Assembly (NCBI GenBank): GCA_025716855.1
Contig: JAIXMQ010000043.1
Span: 62,001-126,000, forward strand
Length of the DNA stretch: 64,000 bases
Reading direction: 5' to 3'
From: Pilaira anomala
Taxonomy: Eukaryota; Mucoromycota; Mucoromycetes; Mucorales; Mucoraceae
Positions 20,801 to 31,960 of this stretch are shown here, in pieces (within the stretch, counting starts at the first letter, position 1; every line of letters starts with the position of its first letter). Made by a program: the position numbers and the translations under genes. The notes beneath the pieces are model-generated. The model had not been told where the DNA came from and ran no database searches. It saw nothing but the letters and a program-made list of their open reading frames with translations.

Positions 20801-23800
20801 CGAATTGATAAATGGTTTTTGAACAGATTGATGCGTATTTTCCAATTAGGTGAAAGATTAACTGGTTTCACTAAAGCTAATTTACCCGGTAACTTGATCC
20901 GATCTGCTAAGCAACTTGGTTTCTCTGATCGTCAAATTGCCAACAAGATCAATAGTAATGAATTGGCTGTACGTCGTCTTCGTCAAGAATTCGGTGTGAC
21001 TCCTTTCGTCAAGCAAATTGATACAGTTGCTGCTGAGTTCCCTGCTTTCACAAACTACCTTTACATGACTTATAATGCAGTTGAACACGATATCGATTTT
21101 GAAGATAAGGGTGTCATGGTACTTGGTTCAGGTGTCTATCGTATTGGTTCTTCTGTAGAATTCGATTGGTGTGCTGTACGTGCTATTCGTACTTTACGTG
21201 AACAAGGTGTCAAGACCGTCATGGTGAACTATAACCCAGAAACTGTCTCTACCGATTACGATGAAGCCGATCGTCTTTATTTTGAAAACATCAATATGGA
21301 ACGTGTATTAGATATTTACGAAATCGAAAAGTCATCGGGTGTCTTGATGTCTATGGGTGGTCAAACACCAAATAACATTGCCTTACCTCTTTACCGTCAA
21401 AACGTCAAGGTATTAGGTACTTCTCCTGAAATGATTGATAATGCTGAAAATCGTTACAAGTTCTCTCGTATGTGTGATAATATCGGTGTCGATCAACCTC
21501 TCTGGAAAGAATTAACGAGTTATGAAGAAGCCGAAGTCTTTTGTGAAAAGGTCGGTTACCCAGTACTCGTTAGACCCTCTTATGTACTTTCTGGTGCTGC
21601 CATGAACGTTGTTTCTTCAAAGGACGATCTTGCATCTTATCTCAAGGAAGCCGCTGCTGTCTCTCGTGATTACCCTGTCGTCATTTCCAAGTATATTGAG
21701 GATGCAAAGGAAATTGAAATGGATGCTGTTGCTTTAGATGGTAAAATGATCATGCATGTTGTATCTGAACACGTTGAAAATGCCGGTGTTCATTCGGGTG
21801 ATGCTACCTTGATTTTACCTCCTCAAGATTTAGATCCTGAAACCGTTCGCAAGATTGAAGTCGCTACTGCTAAGATCGGTCGTGCCTTGAACATCACAGG
21901 TCCCTTCAACATTCAATTTATTGCAAAAGACAATGAAATCAAGGTGATTGAATGTAACGTACGTGCTGCTCGTTCTTTCCCTTTTGTCTCCAAGGTCACG
22001 GGTATTGATTTGGTTGAAATGGCTACTTTAGCCATGTTGGGTCTTCCCGTCACACCTTACCCCAAGATCATGATGCCCAAGGATTATGTAGGTATCAAGG
22101 TCCCTCAATTCTCATTCAGTCGTTTATCTGGTGCAGATCCTATCTTGGGTGTTGAAATGGCATCTACCGGTGAAGTGGCATGTTTCGGTAAAGACAAGTA
22201 CCAAGCTTACTTGAAGGCTCTTTTAGCTACCGGTTTTACCTTACCCAAGAAGAACATCTTATTCTCTATTGGTTCTTATAAGGAAAAGATGGAGATGTTA
22301 CCCTCGGTTAAGAAATTACATGATCTTGGTTATAGTTTGTTTGCTACTACCGGTACTGCCGATTTCATCTCTGAACATGGTATCCCTGTCAAACATCTGG
22401 ACACTTTGGATGCTGATACGGATGATCAAATCAAGGCTGAATACTCTCTTCAACAACATTTATCCAACAACATGATTGATTTGTATGTGAACTTACCTTC
22501 TCGTAACCGTTTCCGTCGTCCTGCTTCTTACATGTCAAAGGGTTACCGTTCTCGTCGTATGGCTGTAGATTATGATATTCCTCTCTTGACCAATGTCAAG
22601 TGTGCTAAATTATTCATTGAAGCACTTGCTCGTAAGAAGGACTTTGAGATCCTGGGTGTTGATTTCAAGACCTCTAGTAGTACTGCTACTCTTCCTGGTC
22701 TTTTCAACGTGAACGCTTTCTTACCTTCTATCAAGGACCTTGCTGAAGTCACTAAGGCCTCTTTACAATCCGGTTTAACTACCATCTCTGCAGTCTGTGG
22801 TGATGTCAAGGATCAAGCCTCTCTTGAACTCTTGCGTAGTGCAGCTCACAAGAACGCCAGTGTCGATTATTTACTTAATGTCACAGCTACTGTTGAAAAT
22901 GCAGATCAACTCGGTTCCATCGCTTCTGAAGTCGCTGCTGTCTATATGGACACGGATAAGATCGGTAGTGGTAATGTCTCTGTCTTTGATTCCGTCTTTG
23001 ATTCTTGGCCTAATGACCAAGTGATGATTACTGAAGCTAAGGGAACTGATCTTGCTTCTATTTTATTACTTGCATCTATTCACAGCCGTGTGATCCACGT
23101 TTCAAATGTTTCTACCAAAGACGATTTAGCTCTTATTGAGATGACCAAGAAGAAGGGTTTGAAGGTCACTTGTGATGTGTCAGTTTACTCTCTTTTCCTT
23201 AACAACAGCCAAATTGATTCCAACTTGTTACCTTCGGTTGCTGATCAAGAGGGATTATGGAAGATGATGCATGTCATTGATTGTTTCTCCATTGGTGAGA
23301 CACCTGCTAAATTAGATACTTCTTCTGCTACTGCCGGTATCTCTGAAGCTTTACCTTTGCTCTTGACTGCTGTTGCTGAAGGTCGTTTATCTATTCAAGA
23401 TATCGCTGAACGTATGAACGAAAACCCTAGACGTATCTTTGGTCTTCCTGCTCAAGCCGATACTTATATCGATGTTGAATTGGATCGTTCCAAGGTCTGG
23501 GCTACGGGTACACTTGTGGGTAAGAAGACACGTGGTGCTATTAGTCGTGTGGTTGTGAACGGTGTCACTGTCTTTATGGATGGTGTCTTAAGAGTGGAAG
23601 GTTCCTTAGGTCGTGATCTTTCAGTTCAAGCCAAGGCTGCTGAACTCGTTGTACCTACACCTAGTAAGAAGAAGGTTGAACCTAGTCCTGCTGCTATCAC
23701 CGAGATTACGGATGTCCCTGAAACCGCACCCGAGAGAAAATCTATCCAACCTTTTGATCCTATCAAGTTGGCCGGTGCCAGTGATCAACAATTAGTGGCA

Positions 23801-24784
23801 TTCACTACGCCTAGCTATGAAATCTCTGCTTCTCTTGCTCGTGTCGTCAGTCGCTCTCCTTTCTACCGTAAGCATATCTTGCGTTCAAAGCAATTTGATC
23901 GTAGTGATCTTCATTTATTGTTTGGTGTTGCTCATGAGATGCGTAACTTGGTTGAACTTTATGGATCCATCAATTTATTGCAAGGTCGTGTCATGAGTAC
24001 TATGTTCTTTGAACCCTCTACGCGTACCTCTTGCTCTTTTGAATCTGCCATGTATCGTCTTGGTGGTAAGGTTGTATCTGTTAGTGCTACTACTTCTTCA
24101 GTTCAAAAGGGTGAAACACTTGGTGATACTGTACGTACTCTTGGTTGTTACAGTGATTTGATTGTACTTCGTCATCCTCAACCTGGAAGTGCTCAAATTG
24201 CTGCAAAGTACTCCAAGGTACCTATTATCAATGCTGGTGATGGTATTGGAGAGCATCCTACTCAAGCTTTCTTGGATGTATTTACTATTCGTGAAGAATT
24301 AGGTACTGTCAACGGTTTAACTATTACTATGGTTGGTGATCTTAAGAACGGTCGTACTGTGCACTCTTTGGTCAAAATCTTGGCTTACTATCAAGTCACT
24401 ATTAACTATGTCTGCCCTGATAGTTTAGCTATGCCCAAGGATGTAATGGAAGAAGTTGAGGCAGCTGGTATCAAGCAAAATGTATACTCTAGCTTGGATG
24501 AAGTGATTGGTACTACCGATGTTCTCTATATGACTCGTGTTCAAAAGGAACGTTTCGATACTGAAGAAGAATATCGTCGTGTCAAGGATTCGTTCATCTT
24601 GAACAATAATGTCTTGAGTAAGGCAAAGAGTCAAATGATTGTCTTGCATCCTCTTCCTCGTGTAAATGAAATTGAACCCGAAGTCGATTTTGATCAAAGA
24701 GCTGCTTATTTCCGTCAAATGAGATATGGTCTCTATGTCAGAATGGCCTTATTAGCTCTTGTTATGGGTACTCTTCGCGGCTAA
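17809..24784 (+). CDS. URA2: Carbamoyl-phosphate synthase / aspartate carbamoyltransferase (multifunctional pyrimidine protein)
   Basis: Three exons, 17809–18076, 18199–20591 and 20678–24784, in phase, give 2255 residues, close to yeast Ura2 (2214). Domain order: small glutaminase subunit (nucleophile Cys in [11 protein letters not shown], His/Glu in FHPESTPGP), two CPSase ATP-grasp halves ([20 protein letters not shown] and [16 protein letters not shown]), an MGS-like regulatory region, a dihydroorotase-like region and C-terminal aspartate transcarbamylase ([23 protein letters not shown]). It makes carbamoyl phosphate from glutamine, bicarbonate and ATP, then carbamoyl aspartate, the first pyrimidine steps in the cytosol. 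The dihydroorotase-like region has [10 protein letters not shown] where active enzymes have H-X-H, so it should be inactive, as in other fungi. Codon use is more GC-rich than in neighbours, suggesting high expression. Confidence 0.97.
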
Positions 24785-26071
24785 AAAAAAAAAAAAACTT
24801 TGTATAAAAAAAAACCCCCCAATTTCAATTATATATATAGTATATAGTCATATCATATTTTCAAATAGAATAAAAATCATGCAACAACTTATTAAAGTAA
24901 CTTTTTGTCTTTTTGTGTATATTTTGAGTTACTACTAAAGCAATGAAAAATTAAAAAACAGATATTTTTAAAATTACTCATTTATTTATTGACTATAGAC
25001 AAAAAAGGAGACAAACTCAATAGATAAAACCAAGTGATGCGTTTATAGGTATTTGATATAGAACCTCGCGCCTCTTCCAAATAGTCCATCCTCTTTCTCT
25101 CGTTTGCTGAAGATATGCTTTCGAAAATGTCTACCTTTTTTTTTTTTCTGCATGATTTTTTTCAGCACAGGCGAGCCGAGAGGATATAGACAGAGGGCCC
25201 GCACCATTTTCCGAACCTCCCAGCAGCAGCAATAACATGAATCAAATACGATGTCCCTTTTCAAAGAAAAAGCAAAAAGGGGCTTGTTGACCAATCGAAA
25301 GAAAAATCCTCTTTCGCCACAAAAAAAAAAAACGAGTGTAAAAAAAAAAAAAAAAAAAAGAGACGAGTGAAAGCATATACTCCTAGTATAGTTTTCCAAA
25401 CAGATTTTTATCGTTTCTTTTTATCTCCTAGCAACATCCCAACTTCTTTCTATGCCAAAGTCTGCCAATCCATCTCGAAACACTTTGTTAAAACAAAAGG
25501 TTGAATAAAAACCTTTTTTTTTTAACTATCTCCTCCTTCTTTCAAGTATTTTTGAGTATTTTTTGCTGATATGATAACTTTTTATACACCACTTCAAAAG
25601 AGAGAAAGAAAAAGAGTATCTATTTTTTTTTTTTTTTTGCCCTGTTCATATGTATTATTTCTCGTTAAATTTTCTCTACCGCCACGTACTTAATTAGGGA
25701 GGTACTTTATCATTGTACACAGAATAAAAGATATGTTATACAAAAGAGACAGAGAATGAGAGAGAGAGAGAGTATGTGTGTGTGTGTGATATACTATGAA
25801 TACCTCTTATTCATATCACTGTATAATTCAAACGATAGTAATAATGATACCTGTACTGATTAAAGAGAAGTGATTACCTATGAGAAATGTCGTCACACAC
25901 TCATCGCATGGTGTTTCGCTCCGCGCAAGAGGCGGGTTCGGGAATAAAGGGTGAAAAAAAAAATCGATAGTGATAGAGACAGAGTGTGTGTGTGTGTGTG
26001 TTAAGTGGAGAAGAAAAAAAAAAATATTTTTCTTTTTTTTTTCTTTACAACATAAAAAAAAAAAAAAGGGT
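24785..26071. other. Spacer between URA2 and the GID1-like gene
   Basis: Contains poly-A/T runs, GA and GT microsatellites (25750–25790, 25985–26001) and a short more GC-rich patch at 25895–25940. On the minus strand at ~25030–25140 a coding-like string (ESISSANERKRMDYLEEARG) is present without a joinable start. No tRNA fold was found in the GC-rich patch. Confidence 0.4.
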
Positions 26072-28102
26072 ATGTCCTTTTCAATAGAAAACTCACCAGG
26101 CTCGCCTTTATTAAGAAGTCGAACCGGAATTCATTCACATGGACTTAGTTCTCGTACACTTCAAGCATACAATCGGTTATCCAAGTACAGAACTTTGAAA
26201 GAAGAGATAACAGGGTTTTATGCAAGACAATGCGAAGGCATGCCATTCATTCCGACATATTTATCCAATTCCATGTATGCTCATCTCTTACAAGAACAAT
26301 ATACCTTATTTCAAAAGAGTCACCAAACCCAAAAAGCACCAACAACAACAACAGTAGAAAGGAAAAAGACTTTGGTCTTGGAAGAAAAGTTGGAAATACC
26401 GTTTTATGAACGTTTGCTTCTATCCTCGTCTCATGGGAAAAAAGTACCGTCTTCAAAAGAGTATATGGCCCTAAGTGACTTACTCACTCAAAATAATTAT
26501 AACCTTTCTTTGGCTATGCAAGATTTAAGGTTACCTACTGCTTGGGAAGTGAGAGGAAAAGATGAATATATTGAGGCAAGTGCGGATCGTTTGGAATTAA
26601 CGTATACAGGTAGAAAAAAAAATAGATCAAATTGAGATGGTTTTTTTTTTTTTTTTTTGCTTACAATTTTTTTTTTAATATAGGTGATGGAAAAGATGAT
26701 ACAGATGTTACTCCAGTTCGAGCAAATTATGCGATAAGAAAACAATGCGGTATATATTATTTTGAAATTAAAGTTATTTCAAAAGGAACGGATGGGCATA
26801 TTGGTATTGGATTTTGTAGAAAGCTTTCAACGATGAATGGATTTCCTGGTAATGTTTTATAAAATAAGGAGAAGGAAAAAAAAAAATATTTACTTGTATG
26901 TATTAGGATGGGAAGAACACTCTTGGGGATATCATGGAGAAAATGGAAATATATATGCTGGTCCAGGTACAGAAAAGGCCTATGGCCCTAAATACGGTAC
27001 AGGCGATATTATTGGATGTGGTATAGATTTCAGAGACATGTCAGCGTTTTATACAAAGAATGGTCTTTATCTTGGTACTGCCTTTAAGAATATCAAAGAT
27101 ACCGAAATCTATCCATTTGTTGGCTTCAAAACGCCTCGAGAAAAGATTGAAGCTAACTTTGGCTCTCATCCTTTCAAGTTTGATATTCAGCAATACATGG
27201 CAAACGAAAAAAGACAATTGTTACAAACGATTTATGATAGACCTGTTGATAAGCATGGAGTGGATAATGTAGTCATGGAATATTTGAAACATTGTGGATA
27301 TAATAAATCGGCTCTTGCTTTAGAAAAGGCGATGATGCAATTTGATTCTTCTGGAGGACAAGAGGAGGATCCGATGGTGATTGAATTAGATCCAGATACG
27401 ATTCACAGACAAGGTATGTAAATTATTATTATTTTTTTTTAAAAAAAAAAAAAAGTGTAAATATATAAATTTTGAATATATTTAGATATTCGTAAATGTA
27501 TTATTCAGGGAGATATCGATAGAGCCATCATGATATGTAACACACATTATCCTTCTGTATTAAAAGACCATCCTGAAGTCGAATTTAAATTGAGTTGTAG
27601 GAAATTCATGGAACTGGTCAAAAGAGCCCAAATAGATACAACCAAATCAATCTCAAATCACCATGACGATGATGAATATGAAGCACAAAGTTTACAAGTA
27701 TCTAAAAATAATCATGATCAATCAAATAAACGTACTACAGCTCATGCTGATCTCGATGCTTCCAACAATTCAAAAAATAAGAAACAAAAATTAAATCAAA
27801 CTCTCGTCACTTTACAAGATGCTATCAAATTTGGTAATACTTTAAGAACACGTTATGGTCCTGAATTGGAAAAGAATAAATCAATGAATTCAGAGTTACT
27901 GGTAAAATACTATTGTGTGTGTGTGTGTGTGTTAAAAATGCTTTTTTTTAAATATATATATAACTTGATTTCATCTATTCTTAGACTGCATTCTCTACTT
28001 TGGCATATACAGACTTGACAGATAAAGCAGTTGCTTATCTGTACGAGATACCATACATTGAAACAGTTGTATCAGAAGTCAATTCAGCCATCTTGGGTAA
28101 AA

Positions 28103-28154
<52 letters not shown>

Positions 28155-28325
28155 TCATTTTACTAAATCCTTTCTTTAGAGTCAATAGGTAAATATCCTA
28201 ATTCATCCATCGAACGTATTTATCGTCAAGTATCTGTTGCAATTGAAGAATTATCACTTGGAGGTAATGCGAAAGCAGCCCTTCTTGATCCTAAACGTGA
28301 TTGTTTAAAAGATACAAACATTTAA
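26072..28325 (+). CDS. GID1/RanBPM-like protein (SPRY–LisH–CTLH–CRA)
   Basis: Six exons: 26072–26609, 26684–26848, 26907–27413, 27486–27901, 27985–28096 and 28180–28325, all in phase, give 627 residues. A SPRY domain spans ~180–350 (GIYYFEIKVISKGTDGHIGI, WGYHGENGNIY, GDIIGCGIDFRDMSAFYTKN). A LisH helix pair follows (VVMEYLKHCGYNKSALALEK), then a CTLH segment (IRKCIIQGDIDRAIMICNTH) and a C-terminal CRA region. In yeast Gid1/Vid30 is the scaffold of the GID/CTLH ubiquitin ligase that degrades gluconeogenic enzymes when glucose returns; RanBP9/10 do this in animals. The fifth intron holds A46. The ATG at 26072 follows AAAAAAGGGT. Confidence 0.9.
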
Positions 28326-28730
28326 CCTCTCCCTCATCCTATATCCATATTTGCACGCACACACAATTAATATGATGCACTAATAAAAAGCTCAGTCTAT
28401 ATACAAAAAAAAAAAAAAAGATTTATGCATATTCATCTATTTTTAAAAAACAAAATGTATTTTATTATTTTATAACATCTGCATAAAACTGATCTTAATA
28501 AAGTAAAACGTTATGTGCATAAACTTAAGAATTTAGCAATGATACACATGTTACATAGACAACAATAACAACAAACATTTGATTGTACTGTTGTGATATA
28601 TTTATATATATATTTTTTTTTTACCCCATTTGGATGTTACATATTTCCAGAACAATAAAATTTATTTAATTAACAACAACAACAACAACAAAAAAAAAGG
28701 AGTAAAAAAAAAAAAAAAAAAAAAAAATAC
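28326..28730. other. Convergent 3' spacer
   Basis: Lies between the stop of the GID1-like gene and the stop of the minus-strand Pro/His-rich gene. It contains AATAAA-like signals (28382, 28655), an ACA microsatellite and an A23 run. No gene is seen. Confidence 0.5.
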
Positions 28731-28966
28731 TTAACGTGGAGATGAATAGTACACACGTTGTGGGTAGCAACGTTGTACATAATAAAATTGAGGACGATAA
28801 GGAACGTATAATTGTGTTGGTTGTGGCGGTGGTTGATGATGATGATGAATATGTGTAGGAGAATGAGGATGATGATGATGAGGAGGAGGAGGGGAAGTAG
28901 AAGAAGGGGGAGAAGTATTGGTATTGTTGGTAGCAGTAGTAGCAGTAGCAGCAGTAGCAGCAGCAG

Positions 28967-29001
<35 letters not shown>

Positions 29002-29514
29002 GCGGCAGCAGCAGTAGGATGATGATGATAGATTGGAGATGGAGGTGGGTGAGGATGATGCGTATATTGATGGTATATAGGAGATGGAGGTGGATGTTGA
29101 TGATATATAGGAGATGGAGGTGGATGAGGAACTGGAGTAAAGTATCTTGTTTGACCATCCGGTTGTTTGATTGGCATACCTGCAGAGTGTGGTCGAGCAT
29201 AAGGATAATAAGTTACCGAAGTTCTTCTTGCTGGTAAAACTTTCAATTCAGGTACAAGATTTAAGCGTAAAGCAGATGGATTACGCACCTTGTGCTCATG
29301 TAAAGAGGTTACTATGTAAAGTAGATGTGTTATTTTTTTTTACTTGATCTGTTTTACTTTAGTACTCATATTTCTTTTTACCTGATGTTTTACGAGCAAA
29401 TTTAGAATTAAATTTCATAGTACTTGGTTGATCTTCTTCTACTACTACTTGTTTTGAAGTAGTAGTTTGCTCTTCTTCCTTTACAGGGACTAGCGTCAAT
29501 TCAGGAAGTGTCAT
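28731..29514 (-). CDS. Pro/His/Ala-rich low-complexity protein, unknown
   Basis: Two exons (complement) 29514–29382 and 29311–28731 give 237 residues. The first exon starts MTLPELTLVPVKEEEQ and ends KFARKTS. The second continues VTSLHEHKVRNPSALRLN. Three near-copies of the unit HPPPSPIYHQ follow, then an 11-Ala tract with A/T-rich continuation, a poly-His region and a Tyr-rich end (YRPQFYYVQR, YYSSPR). An upstream in-frame TTG is not used as start. No fold is recognised. Such composition is typical of disordered regulators or RNA-binding scaffolds, but no function is assigned. GCA/GCT and CAT repeats make the gene prone to length variation. Confidence 0.6.
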
Positions 29515-29549
29515 TTCAGATTTAAAGAAAGAAAGTAATTGTATTGTCA

Positions 29550-29573
29550 AGAGAGAGAGCGAGAGAGAGAGAG

Positions 29574-29604
<31 letters not shown>
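29550..29604 (+). repeat. (GA)n microsatellite in promoter
   Basis: An interrupted GA tract of ~55 bp lies 36 bp upstream of the start of the minus-strand Pro/His/Ala-rich gene. Confidence 0.85.
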
Positions 29605-29607
<3 letters not shown>

Positions 29608-30439
29608 GGAAAGGAGTGATAAAGAGATAAAAAAGAAAAAAAAAAACAGTTTATTTTATCAAGATTTATTTTACAGAGACAATGAAATAAAAAATTCATT
29701 ATCTAACTCTTGTTGTTGTTTGCACGAGTTTAATTCTTTCTATTTGACATCAGAAAACTTTGTTTAAAAATCTTTAATTTGAATTCATATCCTACTATAA
29801 CATCGGATCATATTCGCCTTTAATAACTATTCATCATTTGTCAAAAAGAATTTCCTAATGTGGTATTTACAACCTTTTTTTTTTTTCTTTTATAAAACGC
29901 TTCGGATTGAAAACTACATTGATTTGGCTTACATTTATCAATTCAAGCCTTTTTTTTTTTTTGTCGTCACTAGCTAAAAAAGAAAAAAAAAAAGGGTAAA
30001 GACCTCCATATAAAACATTTTCTTTTTTTATATAAAAACACGTTCATAAAACCACAACAGTTTTCTCTTTCTTTGTTTCTATTGTTTTCCTTTTACTTTT
30101 TCTCAGATGTCTGTTCAAAATTAAATCCGTCATTACTATTCAATCTTTTTTTTTTTTTAAAAAAAAAAAGAAAGAATTCGGTTGTATTTCCTCAACATTG
30201 TGCTTTTATCACTTTTTATCTTCAACGAAAAATAAGTAATTGGATAAAATAAAAATAAAAAAAAAGAGTTTTTACAGTGGGTTTTATGATGGTTATTATA
30301 AAATAAAGAAGTAAACAACACACATTATTTTTATTTTTTTTTTATTTATTTTGAACGCGAAAAAGTTTTTAAAGTTGTGACATTGAAAATACAATATATA
30401 TATCCCGAATTTTAAAAATGTATATGTACATTTACACAA
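29605..30439. other. AT-rich spacer
   Basis: Lies between the promoter of the Pro/His-rich gene and the 3' end of thioredoxin. It contains T/A switch tracts (e.g. 30147–30168) and two CTTTTTTTT… pairs. No gene is seen. Confidence 0.45.
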
Positions 30440-31067
30440 TTAAGCAAGGTCAGAATGTTTCTTAACGAATTGTTCAACCATGGGACCACTACGCATACCA
30501 ACAAAGGTATCAACTACCTTTCCATTATTAAAAGCAGAAACAGTAGGTAAAGCAGCAATCTAAAAAAAAAAGAGAGAGAGAGAGATAAGTCCAATTGATT
30601 CTTTCTCGATATTTCAAATCCTTTTTTTTTTTTTTTTTTACCTGGTATTTAGATGCAATCTCTTGGTTATCATCTACATTAATCTTTACCAAGGTAACAT
30701 TAGGGTTAGCAGCAACCGATTTGGTTAATAAAGGTCCCAACATCTTACAAGGACCACACCAACTACAGCAAAAAATAGATTAGATTAGTCAGCGAATCAT
30801 ATAAAGAGACCATTTGTTGCTTACTCTGCATAAAAATCAACAATAACGGGGTGGTCAGCTTTAGTGACAAGAGAATCAAAAGTTTCGGAAGTAGCTTCCA
30901 CTGTCTTTCCTGTCAAACGAGGTTGAGCAGCGTGGAAAGAACGAGCAACTACAGAAAGAAAGGAAAAAAAAAAAAAGTCTAAGTTTATAAACTTTTTTTT
31001 ATTTTATTTTACGAGACTTTTTACATTGTCTTGCAGGCTTAATGGCAATAGTACGAAGGGAGTTCAT
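30440..31067 (-). CDS. Mitochondrial-type thioredoxin
   Basis: Four exons (complement) 31067–31025, 30948–30825, 30762–30642 and 30559–30440, in phase, give 135 residues. The N-terminal ~25 residues (MNSLRTIAIKPARQFARSFH) are basic, with Ser and Phe and no acids, as in mitochondrial presequences. The thioredoxin fold follows: [20 protein letters not shown] with the redox CGPC, then VKINVDDNQEIASKYQ and the cis-Pro loop AALPTVSAFNNG. It reduces protein disulphides using thioredoxin reductase and supports peroxiredoxins. Introns interrupt exactly before WCGPC and after KYQ. Mitochondrial location is inferred from the leader. Confidence 0.92.
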
Positions 31068-31322
31068 TGTAGTTTGTAAAGAAATAAGAAATAAAAAAAA
31101 AAAAAAAAAGATATGTGTGGAAATATTTAACCCTGACATTTTAATCATAAGCCAATAAGATTTGAAATTTCGTATAAATTTGTTTACAATTAGGTAACGC
31201 TCGCCATGACATCACAGCAAGTGTTAAAGATAATATAGTTCAAAATAAAGGGGATATAAACACGTTTGACAAAAGATATTACAATATGATTATTTAATGT
31301 GGCTTTGTATTTTTCTCCTGCA

Positions 31323-31360
<38 letters not shown>

Positions 31361-31441
31361 AACTATAATAACTGACAATAGGCTCCGTCTTATTATTTAC
31401 TTTTTTTCTTTTTTTTTTTTTTTTTTTTTATTAACTTTAAA
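31068..31441. promoter_or_regulatory. Divergent intergenic region
   Basis: 374 bp separate the thioredoxin start (-) from the small basic protein start (+). It contains A18, T33 (~31326–31358) and T17 tracts. No defined factor site was recognised. It is the likely shared promoter space. Confidence 0.4.
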
Positions 31442-31792
31442 ATGTCCTTATTAGATCGATTTTTATTTAAAAAAAAGGAAGAAGCGGCCATCATATCAAA
31501 AAAGAAAAAGAGATTTTCAATAAAACAACTATATCGAAAAAAACCATTCAAGGTATCAGAAGAAATAGTCGTAGTAAAGAAACCACCAGAAAATCAAGAA
31601 TTATTAACTCAATGTATCGAGACAGCACTCGGTACGAAACGATGGACTGTGATGGATTCGACTTCTTTAGGGTTTAAAGATATGCAACCACCACCTCAAA
31701 GACAAAGGAAACTTTCTTTACCACCTCAATTTTCAAATATTGGTTACCTTGCTTCAATACCTGAAGCTGATTCGTTTACTGAAAAACAGTGA
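31442..31792 (+). CDS. Small basic protein, unknown function
   Basis: Intronless, 116 residues. The N-terminal half is strongly basic (FKKKEEAAIISKKKKRFSIK, QLYRKKPFKVSEE). The middle has ENQELLTQCIETALGTKRWT, which could form a helix. The C-terminal part is Pro/Gln/Ser-rich (PPPQRQRKLSLPPQF) with a basic-directed phosphorylation-type site RKLS. The stop at 31790–31792 lies 168 bp before the amidase ATG. No known domain was recognised. The K-rich start overlaps A-runs but the remaining codon pattern supports a true gene. Confidence 0.55.
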   Translation: MSLLDRFLFKKKEEAAIISKKKKRFSIKQLYRKKPFKVSEEIVVVKKPPENQELLTQCIETALGTKRWTVMDSTSLGFKDMQPPPQRQRKLSLPPQFSNIGYLASIPEADSFTEKQ

Positions 31793-31960
31793 CACTCTCA
31801 TGATTAAAAAAAAAAGTTTATTAACCTGTCTTCTAAATTAATATAAATATATATTTTCATACCCCCCCAAATTACAATTCCTCCTTCCTCTGCTCTCTTT
31901 TTTCCCTCTTTTTTTTTTTTTTTTTTTTTCTTATTTTGTACACTTTTTCTTTAAAAAAAA

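Noticed and set aside
25043..25399. 118-codon minus frame
   Set aside because: Starts without support, is rich in homopolymer residues and shows no domain; only a short sub-stretch in another frame looks coding-like.
25895..25945. GC-richer patch with GGGTTCGGG
   Set aside because: Looks tRNA-like at first, but no cloverleaf or A box is present.
28670..29200. 176-codon minus frame rich in Leu/Ile and a 141-codon plus frame rich in Ser/Arg/Met
   Set aside because: Both are other frames of the GCA/CAT/CCT repeats of the spliced Pro/His/Ala-rich gene.
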